Origin: Chloroflexota bacterium
GTDB taxonomy: Bacteria > Chloroflexota > Chloroflexia > Chloroflexales > Herpetosiphonaceae
Assembly (NCBI GenBank): GCA_020161265.1
Contig: JAIUOC010000004.1
Coordinates: 372,001 to 436,000, forward strand
DNA length: 64,000 nucleotides
Direction: 5' to 3'
Below, one piece after another: positions 16,292 through 24,565 of this stretch. How positions within the stretch are numbered: position 1 is the stretch's first letter; each line of letters starts with the position of its first letter. The notes beneath the pieces are model-generated. The model saw only the letters and a list, made by a program, of their open reading frames with translations, did not search any database and was not told where the DNA came from. The position numbers and the translations under genes were made by a program.

Positions 16292-17374
16292 CTTGAAGCG
16301 TTCTTTCCACCAAACTGAGCAGCCAACTGCTAAGCCGAAAAAGCCCAAGGCCAACCATAGCGCGGTTGCCAGACTTTGATTTTGATACAGACCAAGGCTG
16401 GTCAGTACACCCAAGCCAATTACCACATGGCCGATATACCATGTCAGCGCCAATTGGCCAGTTGCCGCCAAGCCACGAATGATGCGGCTAGCACCAAATA
16501 ATTCACTTAGCTGTACACAACTCATAATGATTGCCAAGGCCACGCCACCTGCCGAGAGCAAAAATAAGGGCATTGGTGGAATTGAGCCAGTGCTGAACAA
16601 TAATTCGGCATCTGCTTGCCCCAATATTGGCCAAACGTTGCTAAAAACGTAGGTTAACCCAATCGATCCAATTTGTGCTCCCAGTGCCACGCCTAGCCCA
16701 AGCCAAAATAAGCGCCAACGCACTTGCGCAACTTGTACGTTTTGGCGGCCAAGCCATATACCAAAGAAAATCAGGCTAGTCCAAGGGAACACGCTGCGGA
16801 AGCCATCAAAAAACAGATTACGCAATCCGCCCTTAATCGTCCATAAATTGGTATATTCGAGGGTTGTCCAATCCCAGTTTTGGTTGAAATTGAAGCGCAG
16901 CATCAGGCCAACAAAGGCCAGCATAAAGCCCAAGGCCAAGCCCAAAATGCGCCGATTTGAGCTTTGAAACAGCCAAGCAATCAGCAAAAACGAGACCCCA
17001 TACACCCGCAAAATATCGCCTGGCCAGATTGTGAGGTTGAGCAAGCCCAAGCCAAGCAGAAATAGGCCACGTTTGGTCAACGTCCAGCGTTTGGCTTGAA
17101 TTGCCTCAGGGCTAGGATTGGCGTGGGTGCGGGCGATCAAACTCAAGCCAACTCCCGCCAAAACGACAAACAAGGCTGCGGCACGACCCTCGCAAAACTG
17201 CACAATCAAACTGAGCAGGCCATTGGTTGTCGGTTGTTCAATGTTGACGAAGGTTAATGCGAAGTGCACAATCACCATCGCCAAAATTGCTAAAGCCCGT
17301 GCTACGTCATAACCAACAATCCGTTGCGAATCTTTGACCACATTTGTGGTCTTGTAATGAGCTACAATTGCCAT
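16250..17374 (-). CDS. DUF418-like / acyltransferase-type membrane protein
   Basis: This polytopic inner-membrane protein of 374 aa has about nine to ten hydrophobic segments. It opens with RIVGYDVARALAILAMVIVHF, shared by DUF418/DUF1624 and heparan-alpha-glucosaminide acetyltransferase-like proteins. It closes with the DUF418-type NGPLETVLRW. The function of this family is uncertain; acyl transfer to an envelope sugar is the usual guess. ATG 17374 has GGAGAGG upstream; an earlier in-frame codon at 17404 is rejected. It follows a TetR gene by 32 bases, so it is probably the regulator's target. Its 3' end has been duplicated (51 bp). Confidence 0.82.
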   Translation of the reverse strand: MAIVAHYKTTNVVKDSQRIVGYDVARALAILAMVIVHFALTFVNIEQPTTNGLLSLIVQFCEGRAAALFVVLAGVGLSLIARTHANPSPEAIQAKRWTLTKRGLFLLGLGLLNLTIWPGDILRVYGVSFLLIAWLFQSSNRRILGLALGFMLAFVGLMLRFNFNQNWDWTTLEYTNLWTIKGGLRNLFFDGFRSVFPWTSLIFFGIWLGRQNVQVAQVRWRLFWLGLGVALGAQIGSIGLTYVFSNVWPILGQADAELLFSTGSIPPMPLFLLSAGGVALAIIMSCVQLSELFGASRIIRGLAATGQLALTWYIGHVVIGLGVLTSLGLYQNQSLATALWLALGFFGLAVGCSVWWKERFKNGPLETVLRWATS

Positions 17375-17406
17375 AATACCTCTCCAATTGCCACAAACTC
17401 CCACAA

Positions 17407-17997
17407 TTAAAATCGAGTGCCAGACAACAGATATTTAATCGTGTGTTTGAGACCAGTGGCATATAGGGTTAAATCATGTTCCGGATACAAACCCTTGCGC
17501 CAAGTTAGGCCATCGATCAGCATAATGATTAAATCGGCGATCTGCGGCAAATCTAAATTGGTTGCTAATTGCCCACGCTGTTGCGCCAGACTGAATAATT
17601 CAAGCAATGCTTGATGATTGGCCTGATCGCTCTGCCGAACCAAGTTGGCAATCCGTGGATTATGCATAGTTTCCGAGCCAATTTCGGCACTTAGCTCTGC
17701 ATACAGCGGCGAACTAATGGCTGCCACCAACTGATCAACCAGCCAATCCAGCCCTTGCCATAAATTTGGCAGAGCACCAACTTGACGCAACAAGTCACTC
17801 AGATCGCGGCTATCGTCTTCAACAAAAGCCGCGATAATTTCATCTTTGCTGCGATAGTAGCGATAGACTGAGCCTGGGCTAAGCTGAACTTCGCGACAAA
17901 TATCGTCCATGGTGGTCTGATGAAAGCCGCGCCGCGCAAAACAGATCGCTGCTGCATCTAAAATTTCGCGCTGCCGAGCCTCAGCTTTTGTAGCCAT
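17407..17997 (-). CDS. TetR/AcrR family transcriptional repressor
   Basis: This 196-aa repressor has an N-terminal HTH: REILDAAAICFARRGFHQTTMDDICREVQLSPGSVYRYYRSKDEIIAAF. An all-helical ligand-binding domain follows. TetR proteins dimerise on palindromes and are released by a small molecule. A perfect 30-bp palindrome lies 24 bases upstream of the ATG, so the gene most likely represses itself and the DUF418-like membrane gene behind it. The ATG at 17997 is preferred to an in-frame GTG at 18003. The inducer is unknown. Confidence 0.92.
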   Translation of the reverse strand: MATKAEARQREILDAAAICFARRGFHQTTMDDICREVQLSPGSVYRYYRSKDEIIAAFVEDDSRDLSDLLRQVGALPNLWQGLDWLVDQLVAAISSPLYAELSAEIGSETMHNPRIANLVRQSDQANHQALLELFSLAQQRGQLATNLDLPQIADLIIMLIDGLTWRKGLYPEHDLTLYATGLKHTIKYLLSGTRF

Positions 17998-18020
17998 AAC
18001 CAAATTAACTCCTAGCTAGG

Positions 18021-18050
18021 AAAATGCGAATGAACGTTCATTCGCATTTT
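18021..18050. promoter_or_regulatory. Perfect 30-bp palindromic operator of the TetR gene
   Basis: The half-site AAAATGCGAATGAAC is followed directly by its exact reverse complement with no spacer. The core TGAACGTTCA and flanking GAATG/CATTC resemble known TetR-family operators. It sits 24 bases before the TetR start, where binding would block transcription. Confidence 0.85.
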
Positions 18051-18097
18051 ATAAGAAAGAATCTATTTTGTCTAGAGTAATCAACGAAGGAATCAAA

Positions 18098-18297
18098 ACC
18101 GCGAAGAGTGCGAAGGTCGCAACGTTAAGTTTTTAGCCACGAATTGCACGAAGGACGAGGGGGTTAGGGATCAGCGGTTAGGGATCAGGTTCATGCAACG
18201 TGTTTCAAGCTGCTGACCCCTGACCACTGAATCCTAATCCCTACTATTTGATTTCTGCCTTTTGCCTTTTGATTTCTGCCTTCTGGCTTTATCAAGA
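18098..18297. repeat. Intergenic repeat element with inverted copy of the NACHT-flanking repeat
   Basis: This fills the 389-base gap between the TetR operator and the fucosidase promoter. CGAAGAGTGCGAAGG and ACGAATTGCACGAAGG units are followed by GGGATCAGC. A stretch at 18181-18242 (GTTCATGCAACGTGTTTCAA) is the reverse complement, with some mismatches, of the central segment of the two repeats near 19.8 and 22.9 kb. C-rich and TTTCTGCCTTTTG units end it. Confidence 0.75.
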
Positions 18298-18340
18298 ATT
18301 TCTGCGTGTTTTGGGCTAGGCGCAGGGCCAAAAATCGCTA

Positions 18341-18354
18341 TGATAACGTTATCA
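18341..18354. promoter_or_regulatory. LacI-type operator palindrome upstream of the fucosidase
   Basis: TGATAACGTTATCA is a perfect 14-bp palindrome with the central CG typical of LacI/GalR operators. It overlaps a candidate -10 (TATGAT, 18339-18344) and lies 33 bases before the ATG. No LacI-family gene is in the window. Confidence 0.6.
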
Positions 18355-18386
18355 CACGAATAAGTTTAGCAAAGGAATCAATCGTG

Positions 18387-19712
18387 ATGACCCATGAACA
18401 TCCGCTTATTACGGCGCGAAATCAGCGCACTGAATGGTTTTTAGCAGCGCGGTTTGGCATGTTTATCCACTGGGGGTTATATGCCATTCCGGCGCGGGGC
18501 GAGTGGGTACGCAGCCTAGAGAAAATCAGCAACGAAGCCTATCAACCCTACTTTGAGCAATTTAACCCAACTGAGTATCAGCCACGCGAATGGGCCAAGC
18601 TGGCCAAGGCAGCTGGCATGCGCTATGCAGTGCTGACCGCCAAGCATCACGATGGCTTTTGCCTTTTCGATAGTCAACTAACCGACTATAAATCGACAAA
18701 TACCCCAGCTCAGCGCGATTTGGTGCGCGAATATGTTGAGGCATTTCGCGCTGAGGGTTTGCAGGTTGGCTTATATTATTCGCTGCTCGATTGGCATCAC
18801 CCCGATTATCCCGCCTTCGACGATGAATATCATCCGATGCGTGGCAACGAGGCCTATCGCGATCAGCCACGTGATTTTCAGCGCTACCTCGACTACATGC
18901 ATGGCCAAATCGCCGAATTGCTGACCAACTATGGCAAAATTGATATTATGTGGTTTGATTTTTCGTATGGTGATCTGCATGGTGAGGCTTGGCGAGCCAG
19001 CGAGTTGATCAACAAAGCCCGTTCGTTACAACCAGATTTAATTATTGATAATCGTTTGGCGGCTAGTGGCGAAGGCAACAATAGTTTTGGCACACCAAAT
19101 CCTGAAATCTATGCTGGTGATTTTGCCTGTCCTGAACAGTTGATTCCGCCAGCTGGTTTGGTCGATCAGCTTGGGCGTTCGGTGCCTTGGGAAGCCTGTA
19201 TCACGCTCAATCAGCATTGGGGCTATTCGGCCAGCGACCGCGATTTCAAATCGTCGCGCCAAGTCGTGCATGGATTGATTGAGTGCGTGAGCAAAAATGG
19301 TAATTTGCTGCTGAATGTTGGGCCAGATGCCAAGGGCCGTATTCCGGCTGAGTGCCAGCAGATTTTACAAGAAGTTGGATTGTGGATGGCCGAGCATAGC
19401 GAAAGTATTTATGGTTGTGGTCGGAGCCAACTGGAAAAGCCGGAGTGGGGGCGCTATACCCAACGTGGCTCCACCATTTATGCCCATATTTACGAGCGGG
19501 GTATTGGCCCAATTAATTTTCGCGGCTTGAATGGCAAGGTCAAACGTGCTCGACTAATCGCCGATAACTCCGAGGTTAAACTCGAATTGCCGTGGATTGC
19601 CAAAGATTATGCCGACGATGTATTTTTGAACTGGCCCTCGGCTCAATTGCCCAACCAAACCGCGACCGTCGTGGCGTTGGAGTTAGACGAGGGATCAGGG
19701 ATTAAGGGCTAG
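18387..19712 (+). CDS. Alpha-L-fucosidase, GH29
   Basis: This 441-aa glycoside hydrolase removes terminal L-fucose by a retaining mechanism. GH29 features are clear: RFGMFIHWGLYAIPARGEW, AVLTAKHHDGFCLFDS and GLYYSLLDWHHP. The nucleophile Asp191 lies in IMWFDFSYGD, and the late region has LLLNVGPDAKGRIP. A short C-terminal beta region follows. No signal peptide is seen, so it is likely cytoplasmic, acting on imported fucosides. AAAGGA precedes ATG 18387. The last eight codons (DEGSGIKG) and the stop are made of the adjacent intergenic repeat sequence, so the native C-terminus may have been replaced. Confidence 0.93.
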   Translation: MTHEHPLITARNQRTEWFLAARFGMFIHWGLYAIPARGEWVRSLEKISNEAYQPYFEQFNPTEYQPREWAKLAKAAGMRYAVLTAKHHDGFCLFDSQLTDYKSTNTPAQRDLVREYVEAFRAEGLQVGLYYSLLDWHHPDYPAFDDEYHPMRGNEAYRDQPRDFQRYLDYMHGQIAELLTNYGKIDIMWFDFSYGDLHGEAWRASELINKARSLQPDLIIDNRLAASGEGNNSFGTPNPEIYAGDFACPEQLIPPAGLVDQLGRSVPWEACITLNQHWGYSASDRDFKSSRQVVHGLIECVSKNGNLLLNVGPDAKGRIPAECQQILQEVGLWMAEHSESIYGCGRSQLEKPEWGRYTQRGSTIYAHIYERGIGPINFRGLNGKVKRARLIADNSEVKLELPWIAKDYADDVFLNWPSAQLPNQTATVVALELDEGSGIKG

Positions 19713-19908
19713 GGGTTAGGGACCAAGCATTTAACGCAGAGGGTGTGAGGGATCAGGATTCAGGGGCTAGGGGTCAGCGAATTGAAACACGCTGCATGAA
19801 CCAGATCCCTGACCGCTGATCCCTTGTCCCTCGTCCTTCGTGCATCAAACATAAGCTTCGCGCTCTTCGTGGTTTCGCCCCTATGCTCTATGTTCTATGT
19901 TCTATGTT
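19690..19908. repeat. Intergenic repeat element, left flank of the NACHT gene
   Basis: Starting inside the end of the fucosidase gene, G-rich GGGATCAGGGATTAAGGGC units lead into a segment at 19728-19847. That segment matches 22860-22979 in direct orientation (about nine mismatches in about 119 bases by eye). It contains GCGAATTGAAACACGCTGC. C-rich units, CTTCGTGGTTTCG and CTATGTTCTATGTTC heptamers end it, directly at the stop of the NACHT gene. Confidence 0.85.
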
Positions 19909-19919
19909 CTCACGCACCC

Positions 19920-22754
19920 TCAACGCCGCGCAATAACACATCGAAAGCCACGAACATGATATATATCACCAAAGGGATGAGATCGAACTCGATTCAAACC
20001 TAAAGCGGTTCTACTATTGTCATTGTATGAAATACCCCTTAGCACCATTTCTCTTAGGCTATCGTTCAGTATTTGTTGGATACACTCGAAATTCTTACTG
20101 TAAGGCGTTGTCAACCATTCCCACAAATCACTAGTACTATCAGCAACTCCACAGGCGGATTGCCCTATCAGCCCTAAATCAACAGATAGTGGTCGATTGG
20201 TATCGCTCTGGTTATTAACTGCATACTCAGGGGTTGCTGATTGATTGCCCCATGGGTAAGTTTGGCGATTGGCTTGATCATTGTAAAATACAGCAACATC
20301 CCATTCAGCTTCACTGGCCAAGCAAACTTGATAGAACTGTGGCAGACAAGGCTTAAGTTGTTGATTAAGCCAACTGCAATAGGCCACTGACTCATACCAA
20401 CTCACCCCATAGACTGGTTGATTCAGATATTTGTTTTGGATTTGGCGATCCCAAGCCCATGGCTTTATCTGCTGATTTCTATGATTCCATTCGCAACCAT
20501 GCTTCGACCACCAATCATCGTTTTGATACCCACCAGCTTGTATAAAGGCTTGATATTGCTCGACTGTAACCATAAAGCGCCCAACCCAGTAGGGTTCAAG
20601 CCCAACAGTTGTGTAAGTTTCCTGTTCATCCCAGCCGCCGACTTTATAACTGCCTGCAGGCACATAGCGCCAGTAGTGATTGCCTTCACGGCCAAATTGC
20701 TGTGATAGCTGATGGGTCTCCTGTTGCCATTGCTCCAAGCTCACGGGGTAGCGTGGGTCGCCCAAGCCAGCTAAGAGTTCGGCGGCGTTCTGGCGTTCTC
20801 TAACCAACAATGGTGATGGTTCAATTGGCGTGCCTTGGTAATAATCGAGTGCTGCTTGGCCATGTTCACGGTCATTTAGCAATTGAGCTAGCCCCTCGCG
20901 TAGGATGCGCTTAATCCGCCGAACATCAATCCCTGCACCACTCAACAAACCCCAATCGCGGTCGGCTCCCAACTCAGCAGCAAGCACCAAATCACGATAC
21001 CACGCATATAGATGTTTACGATGATCGCTATGGTATTCATACTGATCGATCAAGGCCGTCAATAATTCGCTGATTTTACTTGCACCCAAACTTTCGCTGG
21101 TCAGGCAACCAACGCCCAAAAAAATCGGCTCACGCCAACGGTCATCACGCCGTAAGGCCAAAATCTGCCTGATCGATTCATGAAAGAGCAAATGGCGGCC
21201 CGCGCTATGTTCTTGCAAGGTCAAGTGGGCAAAGGCATAGACATTGCCTGTATCTTCAGGCTGTAACAAGCCACTGCGCTGATCGATATAAGCAATACAG
21301 CGCTCGGCAGCGCGATAAGGATCAGCAACTTTTACTAAATCGAAATATTCCATCAATTCAAGTTTTAGCTCCCGACTCGGAATCCGCCCACGACCATCTT
21401 CAGAGGTGGCTTGCAAATGGGCTTGATAACAAATATGATCGAGTACCCGATTGCGTAGTTCTTGGCTGGTAATTCGTTCGTCGCCAATGGCTTGGCCTAA
21501 ATTCTGACCCTCACGTTTAGCATCCCATTGGCCCAGCAATTGGCCCAACATTTGTTCGTAGAGGCTATGACGGTCGCGGGGCAATACGCCATTTTCAGCC
21601 AACACAAAAATCATCATGCTTAACAACAAGGGATTTTCGGCCATCTGGCGTAGTTTTTGGCGCTTGGGGTCGTGTAAAGCCTGCAATAATTCTTTGCTAT
21701 AACGTTGGGCATCATCGCTGCCAATTACCCCATTGGCAACTAATTGAGGAAACCAATAGTTGATAAAGTGGGTAATCTGGCCGCCTGTAAAAGGAGCTAA
21801 ATCAACCATCGGCCATTGAGTGATATTACTAAACTCTTGTGTCCAAGCCCGTGAGCGACAGGTAATCAGCATCCGCGCATTGGGTTTCCAATCGGCAAAA
21901 ATTCGTAGCAATGTCAGCAAAGAAGCTCGATCAAGGCTACGCTCATTAGCTTCTAGTGGAACTTCATCCAAGCCATCAAACAAAAATAGCACTTTGGCTG
22001 ATTGAGCCAAGCCAGCAGCTAAAAGTTGACGCGGCTCATCTAAGCCATATTGGTTATGCAGATAGTGCTCAATTGCATCGAGTAGCAAGCCAATTTTTGG
22101 CTCGGCGTTCAAGCCCAAATCTTTACCAGCCAAGGCTCCCGTCAATCGGCGTAACGGGATAAAGATCGGCAATAAACACAGGTTATCAGCCCAGCCAAGC
22201 AAGCTGGTTTGCTGATTAATCTGATCAAGACCACGCTGGGCTAAGGCCCAAACCAAATGTTTGGCAAAGGTTGATTTGCCACTACCAGGCACACCACACA
22301 AAACTAAGTGTTGATGCTGGGCGACCGTTTCGGTAGCTAATTCAGCGCGAAACAATGCTACTTCACCCGATCGATTGTTGTTGACCGTAACAATTGCCTG
22401 ATCTGGCAAACAGCGATCTGCACCCAATTCTTCAGGGATTTTAAACGTGCCTTGTTGCTGTCGGGCTAATTCATCAATCGTTAACTCGCGAACGACTCGA
22501 TAGTGCCCCTGCATAGCCAGCATAACATACACCGAAGCAAGCTCAATCCCTGATTCGAGGCGTGAGGCACTCAGGCCAACTACCCGCATTTTACGATGGC
22601 TATTGGCAAGTTGCTCCAAGTAGCGCACCAAACGCTGACGTTCCAACTCCTCAGGTTGGCGACCATAGATAATCGTGCCTAAATTGACCCCGACGACTGG
22701 GCCATGAAACTCTGAACCATCAGCATTGACTGAACCAGTGGTGTGATCAGACAT
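19920..22754 (-). CDS. NACHT-domain ATPase with C-terminal FGE/SUMF-like domain
   Basis: This 944-aa STAND protein has an N-terminal region of about 140 residues containing GPVVGVNLGTIIYG. The NACHT core has Walker A GVPGSGKST (residues about 153-161), Walker B VLFLFDGLDEVP (about 255-266), ITCRSRAW, and a winged-helix/helical part with LYEQMLGQLL and FAHLTLQEH. From about residue 690 there is a formylglycine-generating-enzyme-like, C-type-lectin-fold domain: YWRYVPAGSYKVGG, YWVGRFMVTVEQYQAFI, PVYGVSWYESVAYCSWL, LASEAEWDVA, YPWGN and final VRGFRCVIA. Bacterial NACHT proteins of this architecture are linked to phage defence or signalling; the FGE-like part is probably a sensor. ATG 22754 has AGAAGG upstream. 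Confidence 0.9.
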   Translation of the reverse strand: MSDHTTGSVNADGSEFHGPVVGVNLGTIIYGRQPEELERQRLVRYLEQLANSHRKMRVVGLSASRLESGIELASVYVMLAMQGHYRVVRELTIDELARQQQGTFKIPEELGADRCLPDQAIVTVNNNRSGEVALFRAELATETVAQHQHLVLCGVPGSGKSTFAKHLVWALAQRGLDQINQQTSLLGWADNLCLLPIFIPLRRLTGALAGKDLGLNAEPKIGLLLDAIEHYLHNQYGLDEPRQLLAAGLAQSAKVLFLFDGLDEVPLEANERSLDRASLLTLLRIFADWKPNARMLITCRSRAWTQEFSNITQWPMVDLAPFTGGQITHFINYWFPQLVANGVIGSDDAQRYSKELLQALHDPKRQKLRQMAENPLLLSMMIFVLAENGVLPRDRHSLYEQMLGQLLGQWDAKREGQNLGQAIGDERITSQELRNRVLDHICYQAHLQATSEDGRGRIPSRELKLELMEYFDLVKVADPYRAAERCIAYIDQRSGLLQPEDTGNVYAFAHLTLQEHSAGRHLLFHESIRQILALRRDDRWREPIFLGVGCLTSESLGASKISELLTALIDQYEYHSDHRKHLYAWYRDLVLAAELGADRDWGLLSGAGIDVRRIKRILREGLAQLLNDREHGQAALDYYQGTPIEPSPLLVRERQNAAELLAGLGDPRYPVSLEQWQQETHQLSQQFGREGNHYWRYVPAGSYKVGGWDEQETYTTVGLEPYWVGRFMVTVEQYQAFIQAGGYQNDDWWSKHGCEWNHRNQQIKPWAWDRQIQNKYLNQPVYGVSWYESVAYCSWLNQQLKPCLPQFYQVCLASEAEWDVAVFYNDQANRQTYPWGNQSATPEYAVNNQSDTNRPLSVDLGLIGQSACGVADSTSDLWEWLTTPYSKNFECIQQILNDSLREMVLRGISYNDNSRTALGLNRVRSHPFGDIYHVRGFRCVIARR

Positions 22755-22799
22755 AGACAAAACCTTCTTTCAAGCGTGGGGCAGCCTTTGTTTGATTGT

Positions 22800-23055
22800 A
22801 GATGAAGGATGTAGCTATGTAAAGGATGAAGGATGAAGGATGAGGGATTAGCAATCTGGCATTTAGCGCAGAGGGGGTGAGGGATCAGGATTCAGGGGCT
22901 AGGGGTCAGCGAATTGAAACACGCTGCATGAACCAGATCCCTGAACGCTCATCCCTCACCCCTCGTCCTTCGTGGATCAAAAACAAACTTCGTGTAACTT
23001 CGTGTCCTTCGTGGATCAAAACTTAGCCCCTGATCCCTAACCTCTAATCCCTGCT
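22800..23055. repeat. Intergenic repeat element, right flank of the NACHT gene
   Basis: This fills the 346-base divergent gap between the NACHT gene and the cyclophilin gene. GGATGAAGGATGAGGG units lead into 22860-22979, the direct repeat of 19728-19847. CTTCGTGTCCTTCGTGG units and C-rich CTGATCCCTAACC units follow. No gene is seen. Confidence 0.8.
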
Positions 23056-23100
23056 ATAATCCCACGGTGATTTTTTATGTCCTGTGAGGAGCCTTAACCG

Positions 23101-23814
23101 ATGCGACGAACAACCACGATTGCGCTGTTGGCGCTAGTATTAACCGCTTGTGGTTCAGCTGAATCAACCACAATTCCAACGATCGAAACGCGCCCAACCA
23201 CCGCCCCAACTGCTGAAGTAGCCCCAACCGAGGCGAGCACTGGCCGCCCAACCACCGCTCCCAGCGATGGTAGCAACACCAGCAGCCCTGGCATGCCGAA
23301 GCAATATGCCAGCGAACCAGCCATGACGATTGATGTTAACAAGCAATATATCGCGACCCTCAAAACTCAAAAAGGCGATATTGTGATTGAACTCAACGCC
23401 AAAAATGCTCCACGCACGGTCAATAACTTTGTGTTCTTGGCTCGCGATGGTTTCTACGATAATGTGACCTTCCACCGCGTGATTCCAGGCTTTATGGCTC
23501 AAGGTGGCGATCCGACTGGCACTGGGATGGGTGGCCCAGGCTATCAGTTTGTCAACGAATATGAAGATACCACCAGCAATTTGCTTTTCGATAAGGCTGG
23601 GGTTTTGGCGATGGCCAACGCTGGCCCTAATACCAATGGCTCACAATTCTTCATCACCTTGGCTCCAGCTTTGCACTTGACCCCTGATGCTTATACCATC
23701 TTCGGCCAAGTAACTGCTGGTCAAGATGTCGTTGATCAAATCACGCCTCGCGATCCAAATATGGGTGGCGCACCTGGCGATGCGATCTTGACGGTTACGA
23801 TTGAAGAAAAATAG
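23101..23814 (+). CDS. Cyclophilin-type peptidyl-prolyl isomerase lipoprotein
   Basis: This is an exported proline isomerase of 237 aa. A short signal peptide ends in a lipobox LVLTACG with the lipidated Cys near residue 17. A Thr/Pro/Ala-rich linker of about 55 residues follows, then the cyclophilin domain (about 80-235) with ARDGFYDNVTFHRVIPGFMAQGGDPTG, FDKAGVLAMANAGPNTNGSQFFITL and a late FGQVTAGQDVV. The catalytic Arg (FHRV) and the substrate-pocket Phe/Gln residues are present. It would fold secreted proteins while anchored to the outer face of the membrane. GAGGAG precedes the ATG. It is convergent with a carbonic anhydrase gene, with only 3 bases between them. Confidence 0.93.
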   Translation: MRRTTTIALLALVLTACGSAESTTIPTIETRPTTAPTAEVAPTEASTGRPTTAPSDGSNTSSPGMPKQYASEPAMTIDVNKQYIATLKTQKGDIVIELNAKNAPRTVNNFVFLARDGFYDNVTFHRVIPGFMAQGGDPTGTGMGGPGYQFVNEYEDTTSNLLFDKAGVLAMANAGPNTNGSQFFITLAPALHLTPDAYTIFGQVTAGQDVVDQITPRDPNMGGAPGDAILTVTIEEK

Positions 23815-23817
23815 TGC

Positions 23818-24456
23818 TTAATCAAGTGGCGTAGTCAATAATTCGACTGCGCCACTCACCAAACTATAATATGCCCCTACAATCCTCAACAGGCCCGCTT
23901 GCTCACGCTGAGCCAACAATGGTATCTGCTGCAACTCAGCCACAGTATGCACCACATTCGCCCGAACTGCTGCATCCAAGCGGTCGGGAGCATGAATATC
24001 AATTTCAGCAACCGCTGGACGCAGATGATCAACTAAAACAGCAATGCGATCGGGCGCAGTTTGATGCTGATCAAGCATGTTAATCGTCGCTTTGACAGCG
24101 CCGCAATGCTCATGACCAAGCACCACTAGCAACGGAATTTCGAGCACATCAGCGCCAAATTCGATGCTGCCAACGGTTACTTCATCGATCGCATGGCCTG
24201 CCGTGCGAATCACTAACAAATCGCCAAAACCACAATCAAACAATAATTCGGGAATCACCCGTGAATCGACGCAGCCGAGGATCATGGCAAATGGGTGTTG
24301 GCCTTGGGTTAGTTGTTGGCGGTATAAACTATCGTGGTGAGGCTCGAGTGGGAGGTTGGCGACGAAACGAGCATTCCCGGCCAGTAAATAAGCCAGCGCC
24401 GCCGCCGCATCAACGGTCAATGTTTGCAGATCTGGCAAAACAACAGGTGGAGCCAT
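23818..24456 (-). CDS. Beta-carbonic anhydrase, cytoplasmic
   Basis: This zinc enzyme interconverts CO2 and bicarbonate. The 212-aa protein has the beta-class ligands: Cys and Asp-Arg in GCVDSRV, then HEHCG with the zinc His and Cys. Other family parts are GNARFVANL, DLLVIRTAG and GSIEFGADVL. There is no signal peptide. The ATG at 24456 has AGGAAAGG upstream; an upstream in-frame codon at 24480 is rejected. It lies just downstream of a second, exported paralogue on the same strand. Confidence 0.92.
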   Translation of the reverse strand: MAPPVVLPDLQTLTVDAAAALAYLLAGNARFVANLPLEPHHDSLYRQQLTQGQHPFAMILGCVDSRVIPELLFDCGFGDLLVIRTAGHAIDEVTVGSIEFGADVLEIPLLVVLGHEHCGAVKATINMLDQHQTAPDRIAVLVDHLRPAVAEIDIHAPDRLDAAVRANVVHTVAELQQIPLLAQREQAGLLRIVGAYYSLVSGAVELLTTPLD

Positions 24457-24565
24457 CGGAAAACCTTTCCTTGTATGCAAAGCATCATTGCTACCAGCAT
24501 ATCAAGCCTTGGCTCCAACACTGTTATGGTTCCGCTACCCAAGATACGTATCTAATGACCCAAGC

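Noticed and set aside
19920-20700. Possible diversity-generating retroelement target, since the NACHT protein ends in an FGE/C-type-lectin-like domain
   Set aside because: No reverse transcriptase gene, Avd gene or template-repeat copy of the C-terminal coding sequence is seen in the window.
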